64,000 nucleotides of DNA from positions 1-64,000 of the IMG/VR virus record IMGVR_UViG_3300008259_000013; one strand, given 5' to 3'. The notes under the pieces are model-generated. The model did not search any database. It saw only the letters and a program-made list of their open reading frames with translations, and was not told where the DNA came from. Shown here one piece after another: positions 29,498-37,189 of the stretch (position 1 is the first letter of the stretch; each line of letters opens with the position of its first letter). The position numbers and the translations under genes were made by a program. This DNA is from a virus.

Positions 29498-30191
29498 GAC
29501 TGTTTTTATTAGCGATTGCCATCTTGGCAGCAGCTTTTGCAATCATCAGAAATTAGTAGATTTTATATCTGATATTGAGTGCGAAAAGTTATATATTGTG
29601 GGCGATTTCATAGATGGTTGGTTATTAAAACAAAATTTCAAATGGCACAATAATTATAATCTTATTATACAAAAAATACTACGTCTAAGTAGAAAAGGAA
29701 CGCAAGTATATTATGTCTTCGGTAATCATGATGACTTTTTAGAGCATTATAATGGGTTACATTTTGGTGACAACATTACATTGTGCCGCGAAACTGATTT
29801 TATAGCAATGAATGGTAAGAAATATCTTATTATACATGGCGATCAATTTGATGGTATTATCACAGAACATAAATGGATACAACACGTTGGATCTTTTATT
29901 TATGAAATAAGTTTGGGGCTAAATAAATTATTCAGAATATTTAAATTTAGCTTTAGTAATTTCTTAAAACAAAAAGCAAAAGAAGCAGTAAAGTATATCA
30001 GTAATTACGAATATGTATTATCTGATTATTGCAAAGGCAAAGGTTATGATGGCGTTGTAACTGGTCATATTCATCAACCAGCAGATAAAAATATTAATGA
30101 TATTCATTATCTTAACTGCGGCGACTGGATCGAAAGTAATACAGCAATTATAGAAACAATCGAAGGAGAAATTAAATTAATAAACCTATGA
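29487..30191 (+). CDS. LpxH-like calcineurin-type phosphoesterase
   Basis: 234 aa. Metal-binding motifs of UDP-2,3-diacylglucosamine hydrolase relatives: FISDCHLG (residue 7), VGDFIDGW (about 38), VFGNHDDF (about 77), IHGDQFD (about 115) and VTGHIHQP (about 190). The GDFIDG and HGDQFD contexts resemble the LpxH/LpxH2 group that acts on lipid A precursors at the inner membrane; the actual substrate is not shown. Four-nt overlap with the glycosyltransferase gene; both follow a late motif. Confidence 0.8.
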   Translation: MKVKTVFISDCHLGSSFCNHQKLVDFISDIECEKLYIVGDFIDGWLLKQNFKWHNNYNLIIQKILRLSRKGTQVYYVFGNHDDFLEHYNGLHFGDNITLCRETDFIAMNGKKYLIIHGDQFDGIITEHKWIQHVGSFIYEISLGLNKLFRIFKFSFSNFLKQKAKEAVKYISNYEYVLSDYCKGKGYDGVVTGHIHQPADKNINDIHYLNCGDWIESNTAIIETIEGEIKLINL

Positions 30192-31204
30192 AAGTATTAT
30201 TCGGCGTACAAAGCGAAGGCAACGGACATATGACACAAGCGTTATGCGTTCAAGAATATTTAAAAACAAGGAATTATGAAATCGGCCCCGCATTTGTGGC
30301 TAAGAAAAATAAAGGATTAGCAAAGTATTTTACAGATGCATTTGATACTTTTGAATACGAAGGCTTCGATTTTGTATTTGGCAAGGATGGTAAAGTCATT
30401 ATCTGGCAGACTTTCTTAAAAGGTTGCATAGAAATGCCAAAATTAATATATTCTTTTATTAAAATCTGCGCCAAGATTAAAAAAGAAAAACCAGATATGA
30501 TTGTTAATTTTTATGAGCCGCTTGTTGGCTTGACTGCTATATTTTTTCGTGATATTAAATATATTAGCTTTGGTCATCAGTATGCAATGGAATCATCACG
30601 ATATCCAAAAATAGATGGTTTTTTATTTCAAAAAATATTCTTAGGTATAATAAATGGTATTACGAGTATAGAATCTAAAATTGTGGCTTTAAGTTATTAC
30701 AAATTTGATAGCGAAGATATGATTGTTTGCCCACCTATATTAAGAAAAGAAAGTTATAATACATCAAATAAAACAGAAAACTTTGTCCTTGTTTATTTAA
30801 TGAATGAAGATATGGTTTCTGGATTAGTAGATAATGCCGCGCTACATCCTGATTTAAATATTGAATGTTTTACAAAGCTTACTCGCAAACATCAAACAAT
30901 ATCTAATGTCAAATTATATAATTTAGACGGCCAACTCTTTCAAGAAAAGATGAAAGTATGTAATGCAGTTGTATGCAGCGGTGGTTTTGAAACAAGTGCA
31001 GAAGCTATACTACAACACAAACCTTTATTAATGGTTCCGTTGCCAAATCATTTTGAGCAATACGCTAACTGTAATGACGCGAAAATACATGGTTTTTGTA
31101 ATTATAATTCGCGCATTGATTTATCTTTAATACCTAATAAACAAATGAACAATGATGAATGGTTTAATAGTTATAAAGAAGTGTTAGATGAAGTTTTTGA
31201 ATGA
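30188..31204 (+). CDS. MurG-like glycosyltransferase
   Basis: 338 aa. N-terminal GVQSEGNGHMTQAL loop (GxGH of GT-B enzymes), and a C-terminal nucleotide-sugar region CSGGFETSAEAILQHKPLLMVPLP (about residues 262-286). This matches the GT family often encoded next to LpxH-like phosphoesterases in Gram-negative bacteria. With its partner it probably changes a lipid-linked glycan or lipopolysaccharide precursor. Ends 4 nt before a convergent gene with no terminator seen. Confidence 0.75.
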   Translation: MKVLFGVQSEGNGHMTQALCVQEYLKTRNYEIGPAFVAKKNKGLAKYFTDAFDTFEYEGFDFVFGKDGKVIIWQTFLKGCIEMPKLIYSFIKICAKIKKEKPDMIVNFYEPLVGLTAIFFRDIKYISFGHQYAMESSRYPKIDGFLFQKIFLGIINGITSIESKIVALSYYKFDSEDMIVCPPILRKESYNTSNKTENFVLVYLMNEDMVSGLVDNAALHPDLNIECFTKLTRKHQTISNVKLYNLDGQLFQEKMKVCNAVVCSGGFETSAEAILQHKPLLMVPLPNHFEQYANCNDAKIHGFCNYNSRIDLSLIPNKQMNNDEWFNSYKEVLDEVFE

Positions 31205-31208
31205 AATT

Positions 31209-31487
31209 TTATCCTTGAAAATATCTTATTCCATCTTTAAACTTTTGATCACATTTTTCTTTTGAATCTTTAATTTCGCTACGATCTAATGGATCGGGCC
31301 AAGGAATATCTTTCTTTTCCATCTTATTTACTTCACTATCATTAAAGAAACAACCTCTGCCTTTATCATCTACAAAAAATTCAAACTCGCAACCTTTAAT
31401 TTCGCGGCGAGGTCCAGTATACGTTAACTCCCACTTTTTGCCAAGGATGTCAGTATGAATGTATTTATGGCCTTCTATTAGTTTCAT
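31209..31487 (-). CDS. Hypothetical protein, 92 aa
   Basis: Starts MKLIEGHKYIHTDILGKKWELTY, a small beta-barrel pattern; two Cys. Not recognised. Confidence 0.65.
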   Translation of the reverse strand: MKLIEGHKYIHTDILGKKWELTYTGPRREIKGCEFEFFVDDKGRGCFFNDSEVNKMEKKDIPWPDPLDRSEIKDSKEKCDQKFKDGIRYFQG

Positions 31488-31494
31488 TTATTTG

Positions 31495-31695
31495 TTACAA
31501 TACTTTTTGTAATTTGTAATCTGGAATCTCACCGGCAAACCAAAAAAAATCCTCTTCAAAAGAATAAAAGAAAGTATCTTCTGTTACAGGATTATATGCT
31601 TCAATAACAGGGCGATCTTTAATTGTCCTGATTTTGCCGCGAAATTCATATTGAGGGTATTTGTTTTTTAAATCTTCTGGAACATGAATATTCAT
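31495..31695 (-). CDS. Hypothetical protein, 66 aa
   Basis: Strand-rich, aromatic (FFYSFEEDFFWF). ATGA coupling with the upstream gene. Not recognised. Confidence 0.6.
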   Translation of the reverse strand: MNIHVPEDLKNKYPQYEFRGKIRTIKDRPVIEAYNPVTEDTFFYSFEEDFFWFAGEIPDYKLQKVL

Positions 31696-32060
31696 TTTGA
31701 TGGTTTTCTAAAGTTACTATCTTTATCGCGCCAATAAATATTAGGAATACCTCGTTTATCTGCTACAAATTGAGAAACGCCATTGTATTTTTTTTCTTTA
31801 TACATCTCATACAACTTTGGCAATTCATCGTATGTTACAGCTTCTGAATCTGATGCGGGAATAAAGTAATCATTTATATTAATAAACAATCCCACACACT
31901 CTTTATCGCCATCATATTTAGCACTCGCTGGGACGGCAAATAATATACCTTCATCCAATAAATAAGCCATCATACTTTCATAATCAGGCATCATCTTACC
32001 AAGAATATTGTAATAGTATGTTCTCTTGTCGTCTTTTATATCAAATTGTTCTTCATTCAT
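31692..32060 (-). CDS. Hypothetical protein, 122 aa
   Basis: Mixed helix/strand; LFININDYFIPASDSEAV. Overlaps the upstream gene by 8 nt. Not recognised. Confidence 0.65.
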   Translation of the reverse strand: MNEEQFDIKDDKRTYYYNILGKMMPDYESMMAYLLDEGILFAVPASAKYDGDKECVGLFININDYFIPASDSEAVTYDELPKLYEMYKEKKYNGVSQFVADKRGIPNIYWRDKDSNFRKPSK

Positions 32061-32661
32061 ATCTTTTTTCTCTGCGAGGTTTATGAATACGCATGGTCAC
32101 GCCATTGAATCCCGGCACTAACTCTATACCTTCTCCCTTGGGCAAATCAAGCTTTAAACTGTCGATATAATCCCAAGCTTCTTTGTATTTCTTTTTATTA
32201 TGTAGTTGATTTATTTTTTTACTTTGTTCAGGAGTAAAAACGTGATCAATATGCTTGACAAAATTAACAATCTCTGGCAATGGTTCATCACTTGCCTTCA
32301 ATGGATCTCTGAAATCCACAGTGGAATAATCAAAATAACCATCATTTCTTTTAACTGCTAAATACTGCCGAAATACACATTGAATTTCGTATGCAATACG
32401 AGCATCGCCAATCTCGTTACTATTAAATCCGTAACTAGCACTTGGGCTAGATAGTTTATTGTCGTCAATAATTAATTTGCGAACCATCTTTTCAATGAGA
32501 TCGCGGTTATCATAATCAATACATTTATCATACGCAGTATCAAGAGCAATACCAATTTGCCCACTACGCATACGATAATAAACCTCAAGTGCGCGATTAA
32601 TGACGCGCAAATGAGTATCTGAAAGTTTTACGTCGTTCATTTGTGGTTCTTCAGTATCCAT
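32053..32661 (-). CDS. Hypothetical protein, 202 aa
   Basis: Helical N-terminal two thirds with LRVINRALEVYYRMRSGQ, resembling small phage proteins placed near other accessory genes. Internal ATG (MNDVKLSD) is an alternative start that would shorten the overlap. Function unknown. Confidence 0.65.
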   Translation of the reverse strand: MDTEEPQMNDVKLSDTHLRVINRALEVYYRMRSGQIGIALDTAYDKCIDYDNRDLIEKMVRKLIIDDNKLSSPSASYGFNSNEIGDARIAYEIQCVFRQYLAVKRNDGYFDYSTVDFRDPLKASDEPLPEIVNFVKHIDHVFTPEQSKKINQLHNKKKYKEAWDYIDSLKLDLPKGEGIELVPGFNGVTMRIHKPRREKRYE

Positions 32662-32887
32662 GCTGATTCACCAATTTAAAGCCAAAGCCCAACAAAGTCA
32701 AGGCAAAATACCAATAACCATCTTCATCGTTCAGATAAAAAAGTTCTGTCGGAAAACTCATTTTAAATCCAGTAAAATGATCATCAGTCCATTCGTTATA
32801 ATTATCTACTTTACTTATCCTAGGAAACTGCAATTCAATATATAAAAATCTAAAATTCTTTTCGTCGTTTATGATGTTGATTCTCAT
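32651..32887 (-). CDS. Hypothetical protein, 78 aa
   Basis: Strand-rich, aromatic; ends ALTLLGFGFKLVNQHGY. ATGA coupling to the upstream membrane peptide. Not recognised. Confidence 0.6.
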   Translation of the reverse strand: MRINIINDEKNFRFLYIELQFPRISKVDNYNEWTDDHFTGFKMSFPTELFYLNDEDGYWYFALTLLGFGFKLVNQHGY

Positions 32888-33009
32888 AGATTATATAGAT
32901 AATAAAATATCCACGCCCAAATAAATATAGGAATTCCTACAAATATACAAGTAATTAATGCCAGCATTAGTTTTTGGCGCATTGTGTATTTTTTGATCTG
33001 AAATTCCAT
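32884..33009 (-). CDS. Single-pass membrane protein, 41 aa
   Basis: Basic start (MEFQIKKYTMRQK) and one membrane helix (LMLALITCIFVGIPIFIWAW). Coupled by ATGA to the 78-aa gene. Confidence 0.55.
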   Translation of the reverse strand: MEFQIKKYTMRQKLMLALITCIFVGIPIFIWAWIFYYLYNL

Positions 33010-33044
33010 AGTTTAATGTCTTGTATATAGGATATTATGAGTTA

Positions 33045-33090
33045 TAGTGTTTGATATATCAAGCATTACATAACGTAGCGTCAAACACTA
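33045..33090. repeat. Perfect 10-bp inverted repeat
   Basis: TAGTGTTTGA (33045-33054) and TCAAACACTA (33081-33090), 26-nt loop, in the gap between two minus-strand genes. No U-run; possible operator, RNA-processing hairpin or weak promoter region (contains TTGACG on minus). Confidence 0.6.
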
Positions 33091-33104
33091 CGATCTGCAA
33101 ATGA

Positions 33105-33515
33105 TTATCGTTTATCAAATTTAGCAAATGGACAATCTGTGGCCCACGCATCACAAGTCAAGCATTCTCCGTTATGATCAAAACCGGGAGGTTTCGCGCA
33201 AGCCCACTCATGCGTGTTCCCAATAACGATATACTCAAAATCAGATAAATAAACAAAATCACCGTCACAATCGCGGCAAATGTATGCAGCTTGTTTTTCG
33301 CAGTATTCTACTTTATAGTAGTAGCTTGTGTTTTGTCTTTCAAGAACATCGCCTTCGTAAATTGGTTTGTCGTTTTTATCGTAACTTCCAGTAAATTGTT
33401 CTACAGGAATATCAGATTGATGCAAATATCTATCAGAATAATCAAAATCACCAAGGCTAAAGTAAACATATTTACTATGCTCTCTGATGTATACTCGGAA
33501 TTTGAGCGGTCTCAT
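33105..33515 (-). CDS. YopX-family protein
   Basis: 136 aa. KFRVYIREHSKYV at the start and EQFTGSYDKNDKPIYEGDVLE (about residues 38-58) are YopX hallmarks. The C-terminus adds a Cys-rich segment (CLTCDAWATDCPF). YopX proteins are frequent in phages; role unknown. Confidence 0.8.
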   Translation of the reverse strand: MRPLKFRVYIREHSKYVYFSLGDFDYSDRYLHQSDIPVEQFTGSYDKNDKPIYEGDVLERQNTSYYYKVEYCEKQAAYICRDCDGDFVYLSDFEYIVIGNTHEWACAKPPGFDHNGECLTCDAWATDCPFAKFDKR

Positions 33516-33516
33516 A

Positions 33517-33744
33517 TTACTTTAATAGTTCTGGGTTCTCAAAATAATTACCTGCAATGACACCATTCATTAAGTCTCTAAAATGTTCTGTAGTTGGATG
33601 ATGGTATGAATGATAATATGGACATCTTCCTTGCCATTTATAGGCTATATCATTCCATTCTACAAGATGATAATCATATATATCAAAGTAAATAAATTCT
33701 TTGCAAACGAAAGAATATACTCTAAATTTAAATTCGCGGCTCAT
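33517..33744 (-). CDS. YopX-like short paralogue, 75 aa
   Basis: Starts MSREFKFRVYSFVCKEF like YopX but lacks the FTGLxDxxxxxIYEGDI core, so it is a shortened or diverged copy. One base after the neighbouring YopX gene. Confidence 0.55.
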   Translation of the reverse strand: MSREFKFRVYSFVCKEFIYFDIYDYHLVEWNDIAYKWQGRCPYYHSYHHPTTEHFRDLMNGVIAGNYFENPELLK

Positions 33745-33749
33745 ATTAT

Positions 33750-33953
33750 TTATGGAATTACTTTATCTGCTATTAAATATCCTTTGCCTTGGCAAGTTGG
33801 GCATTCGGCGCAAAGCTTTGGCGATACATAATCATAAGCTCTGTTGCATACTTCGCAAGATTTACTATCATCGACTATTTTATACGCACCTTTTTTCATC
33901 TTGCCGCAATAAGCGCATTTAAAAGATTTTTTAGCTATAATAATTTTATTCAT
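33750..33953 (-). CDS. Zinc-binding protein, 67 aa
   Basis: Three Cys pairs: CAYCGK (residue 13), CEVC (about 33) and CAECPTCQGKGYL (about 48-60); the last resembles the DnaJ zinc repeat. ATGA coupling to the next gene. Confidence 0.65.
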   Translation of the reverse strand: MNKIIIAKKSFKCAYCGKMKKGAYKIVDDSKSCEVCNRAYDYVSPKLCAECPTCQGKGYLIADKVIP

Positions 33954-34105
33954 ACATTATGTAACATTTTGCCGCACTTTTTGCACCACCAGCCTTTATG
34001 TCTGCCGAAATCATAGTGGCTAGAATGGCATTCGTCAAATGAAGAATGGTGGCATCTGCGAGTTTCCCAGAACCACCATTTGAGCCACTTAAATAATGAT
34101 ATCAT
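33950..34105 (-). CDS. Cys/His-rich small protein, 51 aa
   Basis: Start at ATG 34105 (MISLFKWLKWWFWETRRCHHS); Trp-rich N-terminus, His/Cys pairs and C-terminal WCKKCGKML, a likely zinc ribbon. Overlaps the YopX gene by 17 nt. Confidence 0.6.
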   Translation of the reverse strand: MISLFKWLKWWFWETRRCHHSSFDECHSSHYDFGRHKGWWCKKCGKMLHNV

Positions 34106-34466
34106 TTTCGTGTATAGTTCCAACGATCTTCGGATAATATTGCTGAACAATATGACTTAAATTCCAAAACTCTTTAAAATCCCTATCATCAGTAATAATA
34201 CACCCAAAAGATCCGCCGTAATAAATTACAGGAACTCGGCCTGTTTGTTTATATTGAGCGGTAAAATCAAGAATATCGTTCTCAAAGATTCTTTGACCAT
34301 TAAAATCATTTAATCCTGTATATTCTTCTATTGTATGATAGCGACGATTGAAGCAACAAGTCAAATGAGCAATTCCCTCGACGCCATAAAGGGAACCAGT
34401 CATTATATACTTTTTTTCTTCTATACTCCAGATTCGATAAATAAATTCTCGGCTTGATTTTTCCAT
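34089..34466 (-). CDS. YopX-family protein
   Basis: 125 aa; REFIYRIWSIEEKKYI at the start and TIEEYTGLNDFNGQRIFENDIL (about residue 45-66). Third YopX-type gene within 1.4 kb. Confidence 0.75.
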   Translation of the reverse strand: MEKSSREFIYRIWSIEEKKYIMTGSLYGVEGIAHLTCCFNRRYHTIEEYTGLNDFNGQRIFENDILDFTAQYKQTGRVPVIYYGGSFGCIITDDRDFKEFWNLSHIVQQYYPKIVGTIHENDIII

Positions 34467-34476
34467 AATGTTATAA

Positions 34477-35082
34477 TTAGTACCTATCTACATGACTGCC
34501 AGTAAAGATAATATGCCAGCAATATTCAAAAATTCTACTAGAAATTTCAGAATCTTCAGGGGTTGTCATAAACCAATCTAACCAATATTGATAAGTCTCT
34601 ATCTTGTGTTTTAAAATTGTTTTTTTAGAAACATAAAAACACGATGCAGGTCTAAATTTTATTTTAACAGGATCAATAGGAATTTTTATTTTATTTTCAA
34701 TTATGTATTTATTTGAATGCAAATAAAGTAAACTTTCTTGGTCTAAACTGAGAAGAGGCGTTCCATGCCGCGCAGAACACACAGAATTAATATTAAAATA
34801 ATCATAATAAAATTTTATACTATTTATAGTTTGGTCTATGTTTTCTGGATGGTGCCAGCTATTTCTATGACCGTGCGTAAATATTGTTATATCAGATAAT
34901 CTTTGGTAATTTTTTACTATATAACTTATATATGAAGACGCCTCTTTCCCTCTGTTAGGCTTTGTTCCATCCGGTATTGTATTTTTTGATATAATATCAA
35001 ATTTATAAGTCAAGTGTTTTGTCCAATGCAAATCTTCCCCGAAATGGGCTATAATTATTTTTGTTTCTAAAGAATTATTCAA
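34477..35082 (-). CDS. DUF3431-like protein (copy 1)
   Basis: 201 aa. IIIAHFGEDLHWTKHL at the start, NRGKEASSYISYIV (about residue 43-56), ITIFTHGHRNSWH (about 66-78) and FRPASCFYVSKK (about 143-154). These resemble DUF3431, known mostly from fungi and scattered bacteria or viruses and sometimes grouped with glycosyltransferase-like folds. Adjacent paralogue 4 nt upstream shows tandem duplication. Substrate unknown. Confidence 0.65.
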   Translation of the reverse strand: MNNSLETKIIIAHFGEDLHWTKHLTYKFDIISKNTIPDGTKPNRGKEASSYISYIVKNYQRLSDITIFTHGHRNSWHHPENIDQTINSIKFYYDYFNINSVCSARHGTPLLSLDQESLLYLHSNKYIIENKIKIPIDPVKIKFRPASCFYVSKKTILKHKIETYQYWLDWFMTTPEDSEISSRIFEYCWHIIFTGSHVDRY

Positions 35083-35086
35083 GCTG

Positions 35087-35713
35087 TTAATACTCTAAAT
35101 AATTATCAATATGTTTCCCAGTAAAAATAATATGCCAACAGTACTCGAAGACTCTGCTGGAAATTGCGGAACTTTCATCTGTAGTCATGATCCAGTTGAA
35201 TAAGTTTTTATAAACTTCTATTGAATGTTTCAAAATTACATCTTTTTTAACATAAAAACAAGCCGCAGGGCGAAATTGAATTTCTGGAATATTTATTTTT
35301 TGATTTATTTCTTTTTCTATGATATGTTTGTTTTTTTCCAAAAAATAATAGCTTTCCTCGGGGATAAATTGTAATTTTTGTTTATTCCGTGGAGAGGAAA
35401 CAAGATTTATGTTGTAGTAATCTAGGGGAAATATATTTTTCCCATTTAGATATTTGTCTATTCTTGAGCTATGCCAAGAATCTCTATGGCCATGAATAAA
35501 AATAGAAACATCTGTCAAAGAATTGTAGTTTTTAATAATATATTCTAAATAAGAAGACGCTTCTTTGCCTTTGTTTGGTATACACCCATCTGGTATTTTA
35601 TTTTTAGATACAATACAGAATGGAAGCCTTAGATTATTAGTCCAAGACAAATCTTCATCATAATGAGCTATAATTACATTTATATCTTTTGAAGAAACGT
35701 TTGTTTTCAACAT
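35087..35713 (-). CDS. DUF3431-like protein (copy 2)
   Basis: 208 aa, same motifs as the neighbour: VIIAHYDEDLSWTNNL, NKGKEASSYLEYII, VSIFIHGHRDSWHS, FRPAACFYVKKD and a shared C-terminal SSRVFEYCWHIIFTGKH. The pair has clearly diverged outside these motifs, so the duplication is not recent. Confidence 0.65.
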   Translation of the reverse strand: MLKTNVSSKDINVIIAHYDEDLSWTNNLRLPFCIVSKNKIPDGCIPNKGKEASSYLEYIIKNYNSLTDVSIFIHGHRDSWHSSRIDKYLNGKNIFPLDYYNINLVSSPRNKQKLQFIPEESYYFLEKNKHIIEKEINQKINIPEIQFRPAACFYVKKDVILKHSIEVYKNLFNWIMTTDESSAISSRVFEYCWHIIFTGKHIDNYLEY

Positions 35714-35732
35714 AAAATAATAATTATTAAAA

Positions 35733-35927
35733 TTAAAATTTCCAAATTCTAATTATAACATTTTTAGAAGTAAATATCGCTTCGACTTCTTCAGTTTCGG
35801 GCAAGTTGGGTATCAAAGAGTCTATGTATTTCCACATTTCCGCTTTAGTTTTCTTATAAAAAAGCTCTCTGACGATGCGGGATTCTTCGTCAGAGAGGGT
35901 TTTGTCTTCAAATTCTTCTGAGATCAT
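35733..35927 (-). CDS. Hypothetical protein, 64 aa
   Basis: Charged helix (LSDEESRIVRELFYKKTKAEMWKY). Its KKTKAEMWKYIDSLIPNLP segment is like KKKYKEAWDYIDSLKLDLP in the 202-aa protein at 32053-32661, so they share a domain. ATGA coupling upstream. Confidence 0.6.
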   Translation of the reverse strand: MISEEFEDKTLSDEESRIVRELFYKKTKAEMWKYIDSLIPNLPETEEVEAIFTSKNVIIRIWKF

Positions 35928-36493
35928 TTGACTTGTATGTAAGTGGAGTCTGTTTCTGGGATTTCTATTACGGCTCGCAACATAATGGTATTGCTGATTT
36001 GGATCGGGCCTTCGTACAAAAGAGAAAGCCTATTAGGCTCAGAGCCATCTAAAGAATATCTTATAGGAAGGCCGCTAATAAATGGAACAAGTTTTAAAAC
36101 AAATGGCCCTACAATTTCTACCCTATCATTCTCCAGTTCATGGTCATTAACAAAAACTTTTATGTTTTTTTCAAATGAAACTTTAAAATTTATACCTTTA
36201 TTTTTAGTTCTTACGAAGTAGTTACCTTCATCGCCATTTAGCGGAAAATTGATTTTGATGAAACTATTTGTTTCCCAATCAAGTAGCCGCGCATCTTTGA
36301 ACCATTGAAAAGAGTTTCCCTCTAACTTAGAATCAATAATCGCCGGGATTCCTTCTACTATTGAAGCGTGATTCATCTTTAGTATTGGATCTGTGGCGTC
36401 ATTGAATATCTTTTCAGACCTAAGACTCTGGGCAAAATATAAAATTAAAAAGAACCCAAGTACTTTAATAAACATTAATCTACCATTTTTCAT
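35924..36493 (-). CDS. Secreted protein with chitobiase C-terminal-like domain
   Basis: 189 aa. Signal peptide (VLGFFLILYFAQSLRS) then two Ig-like parts; the C-terminal one has IRYSLDGSEPNRLSLLYEGPI and IMLRAVIE, the CHB_HEX_C-type pattern found in carbohydrate-associated exported proteins. Probably periplasmic or surface exposed. An internal ATG (MFIKVLGFF) is an alternative start. Confidence 0.65.
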   Translation of the reverse strand: MKNGRLMFIKVLGFFLILYFAQSLRSEKIFNDATDPILKMNHASIVEGIPAIIDSKLEGNSFQWFKDARLLDWETNSFIKINFPLNGDEGNYFVRTKNKGINFKVSFEKNIKVFVNDHELENDRVEIVGPFVLKLVPFISGLPIRYSLDGSEPNRLSLLYEGPIQISNTIMLRAVIEIPETDSTYIQVK

Positions 36494-36520
36494 AAAAAGA
36501 TCCCACTAGAAGTAAGTCTG

Positions 36521-36939
36521 TTTCCAGAACGGGGCATGAAGCCCCTTGTCCTTCTAGCGAGATAAAATATTGCCCATTGTTGTCGCAGTGTAAAGTGACT
36601 GGAACCATTATCACTTGGGCGCACTGTTTGGATTGCAGATCAGGTCACTCAATTATCTGATATACCGAGTATTCCCAGTACCCCAGATTACGTCCCGGTT
36701 CACGACTGTCCTCATTGCTGCAAAATCTAATGTGCAGTTTATACAGGATTTTCTGCACTAGCCTCTCTATCAGTCTTTATTTGCATAAAGCATCAAGCTG
36801 CGTCCTGTTGGCAAATTGTGTTGCGATCTGGGACATGACCCCCAAACCGCAACGTTTCCTCAGATGCCGTCCACAACAGAAGTCCAAGTCTGTTGTCATG
36901 GGTTCGCCCTTGGAGGCTGGGTGCATCGTGTTGGAAAAT
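36521..36939 (-). ncRNA. Probable structured RNA region downstream of tRNA-Leu
   Basis: About 420 nt without a convincing reading frame and visibly richer in GC than nearby genes. On the minus strand it holds an 8-bp hairpin (36873-36880/36889-36896), CTTTAT-GCAA-ATAAAG with a GNRA tetraloop (36775-36790), GTGCAG/CTGCAC (36732-36737/36753-36758) and a final GGGGC/GCCCC hairpin (36531-36545). It lies directly after tRNA-Leu, so it is probably processed from the tRNA transcript. T4 also carries stable RNAs of unknown function in its tRNA cluster. I find no RNase P or tmRNA signature. Confidence 0.45.
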
Positions 36940-37015
36940 TGGTGGCTTAGGTGGGATTCGAACCCACACTTTGCAGATTTTAAGTCTGTTGACTCTGCCG
37001 TTGGTCTACTAAGCC
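36940..37015 (-). tRNA. tRNA-Leu(TAA), short variable loop
   Basis: Acceptor GGCTTAG/CTAAGCC, D-stem GAC/GTC, anticodon loop CTTAAAA, T-loop TTCGAAT, discriminator A, encoded CCA. Anticodon UAA reads UUA (Leu), but the variable region is only 5 nt while bacterial tRNA-Leu normally has a long arm. Amino-acid identity is therefore uncertain. Confidence 0.8.
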
Positions 37016-37033
37016 ATTTAAAAGAACGCGCAC

Positions 37034-37062
37034 AATCTACTAGAGAATGTGGCCCCTGTCAA
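37034..37062 (-). promoter_or_regulatory. Sigma70-like promoter of tRNA-Leu and RNA region
   Basis: TTGACA (37057-37062), 17-bp spacer, TAGATT (37034-37039). Confidence 0.6.
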
Positions 37063-37072
37063 GGGAAAAAAT

Positions 37073-37147
37073 TGGTAGCCCATAAGAGAATCGAACTCTT
37101 GTTAATAGATTGAAAATCTACTGTCCTAACCACTAGACGAATGGGCC
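37073..37147 (-). tRNA. tRNA-Glu(TTC)
   Basis: Acceptor GGCCCAT/ATGGGCT (G1-U72 wobble), anticodon loop TTTTCAA, discriminator A, encoded CCA. Reads GAA. Confidence 0.9.
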
Positions 37148-37189
37148 AATAATTTATAAAAAAGATCACTCAAATTATACTATAAATAT

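Noticed and set aside
36586-36594. AGTGTAAAG as a twelfth late promoter
   Set aside because: It lies inside the structured RNA region on plus and no gene starts downstream.
36521-36939. RNase P RNA, tmRNA or group I intron
   Set aside because: A GAGGAAA word is present but the rest of the RNase P core is not seen. No tRNA-like ends with a tag frame for tmRNA, and no P7 core for an intron.
36715-37113. Plus-strand 132-codon frame over tRNA-Leu and tRNA-Glu
   Set aside because: It is antisense to two tRNAs and the structured RNA region; composition is not protein-like.
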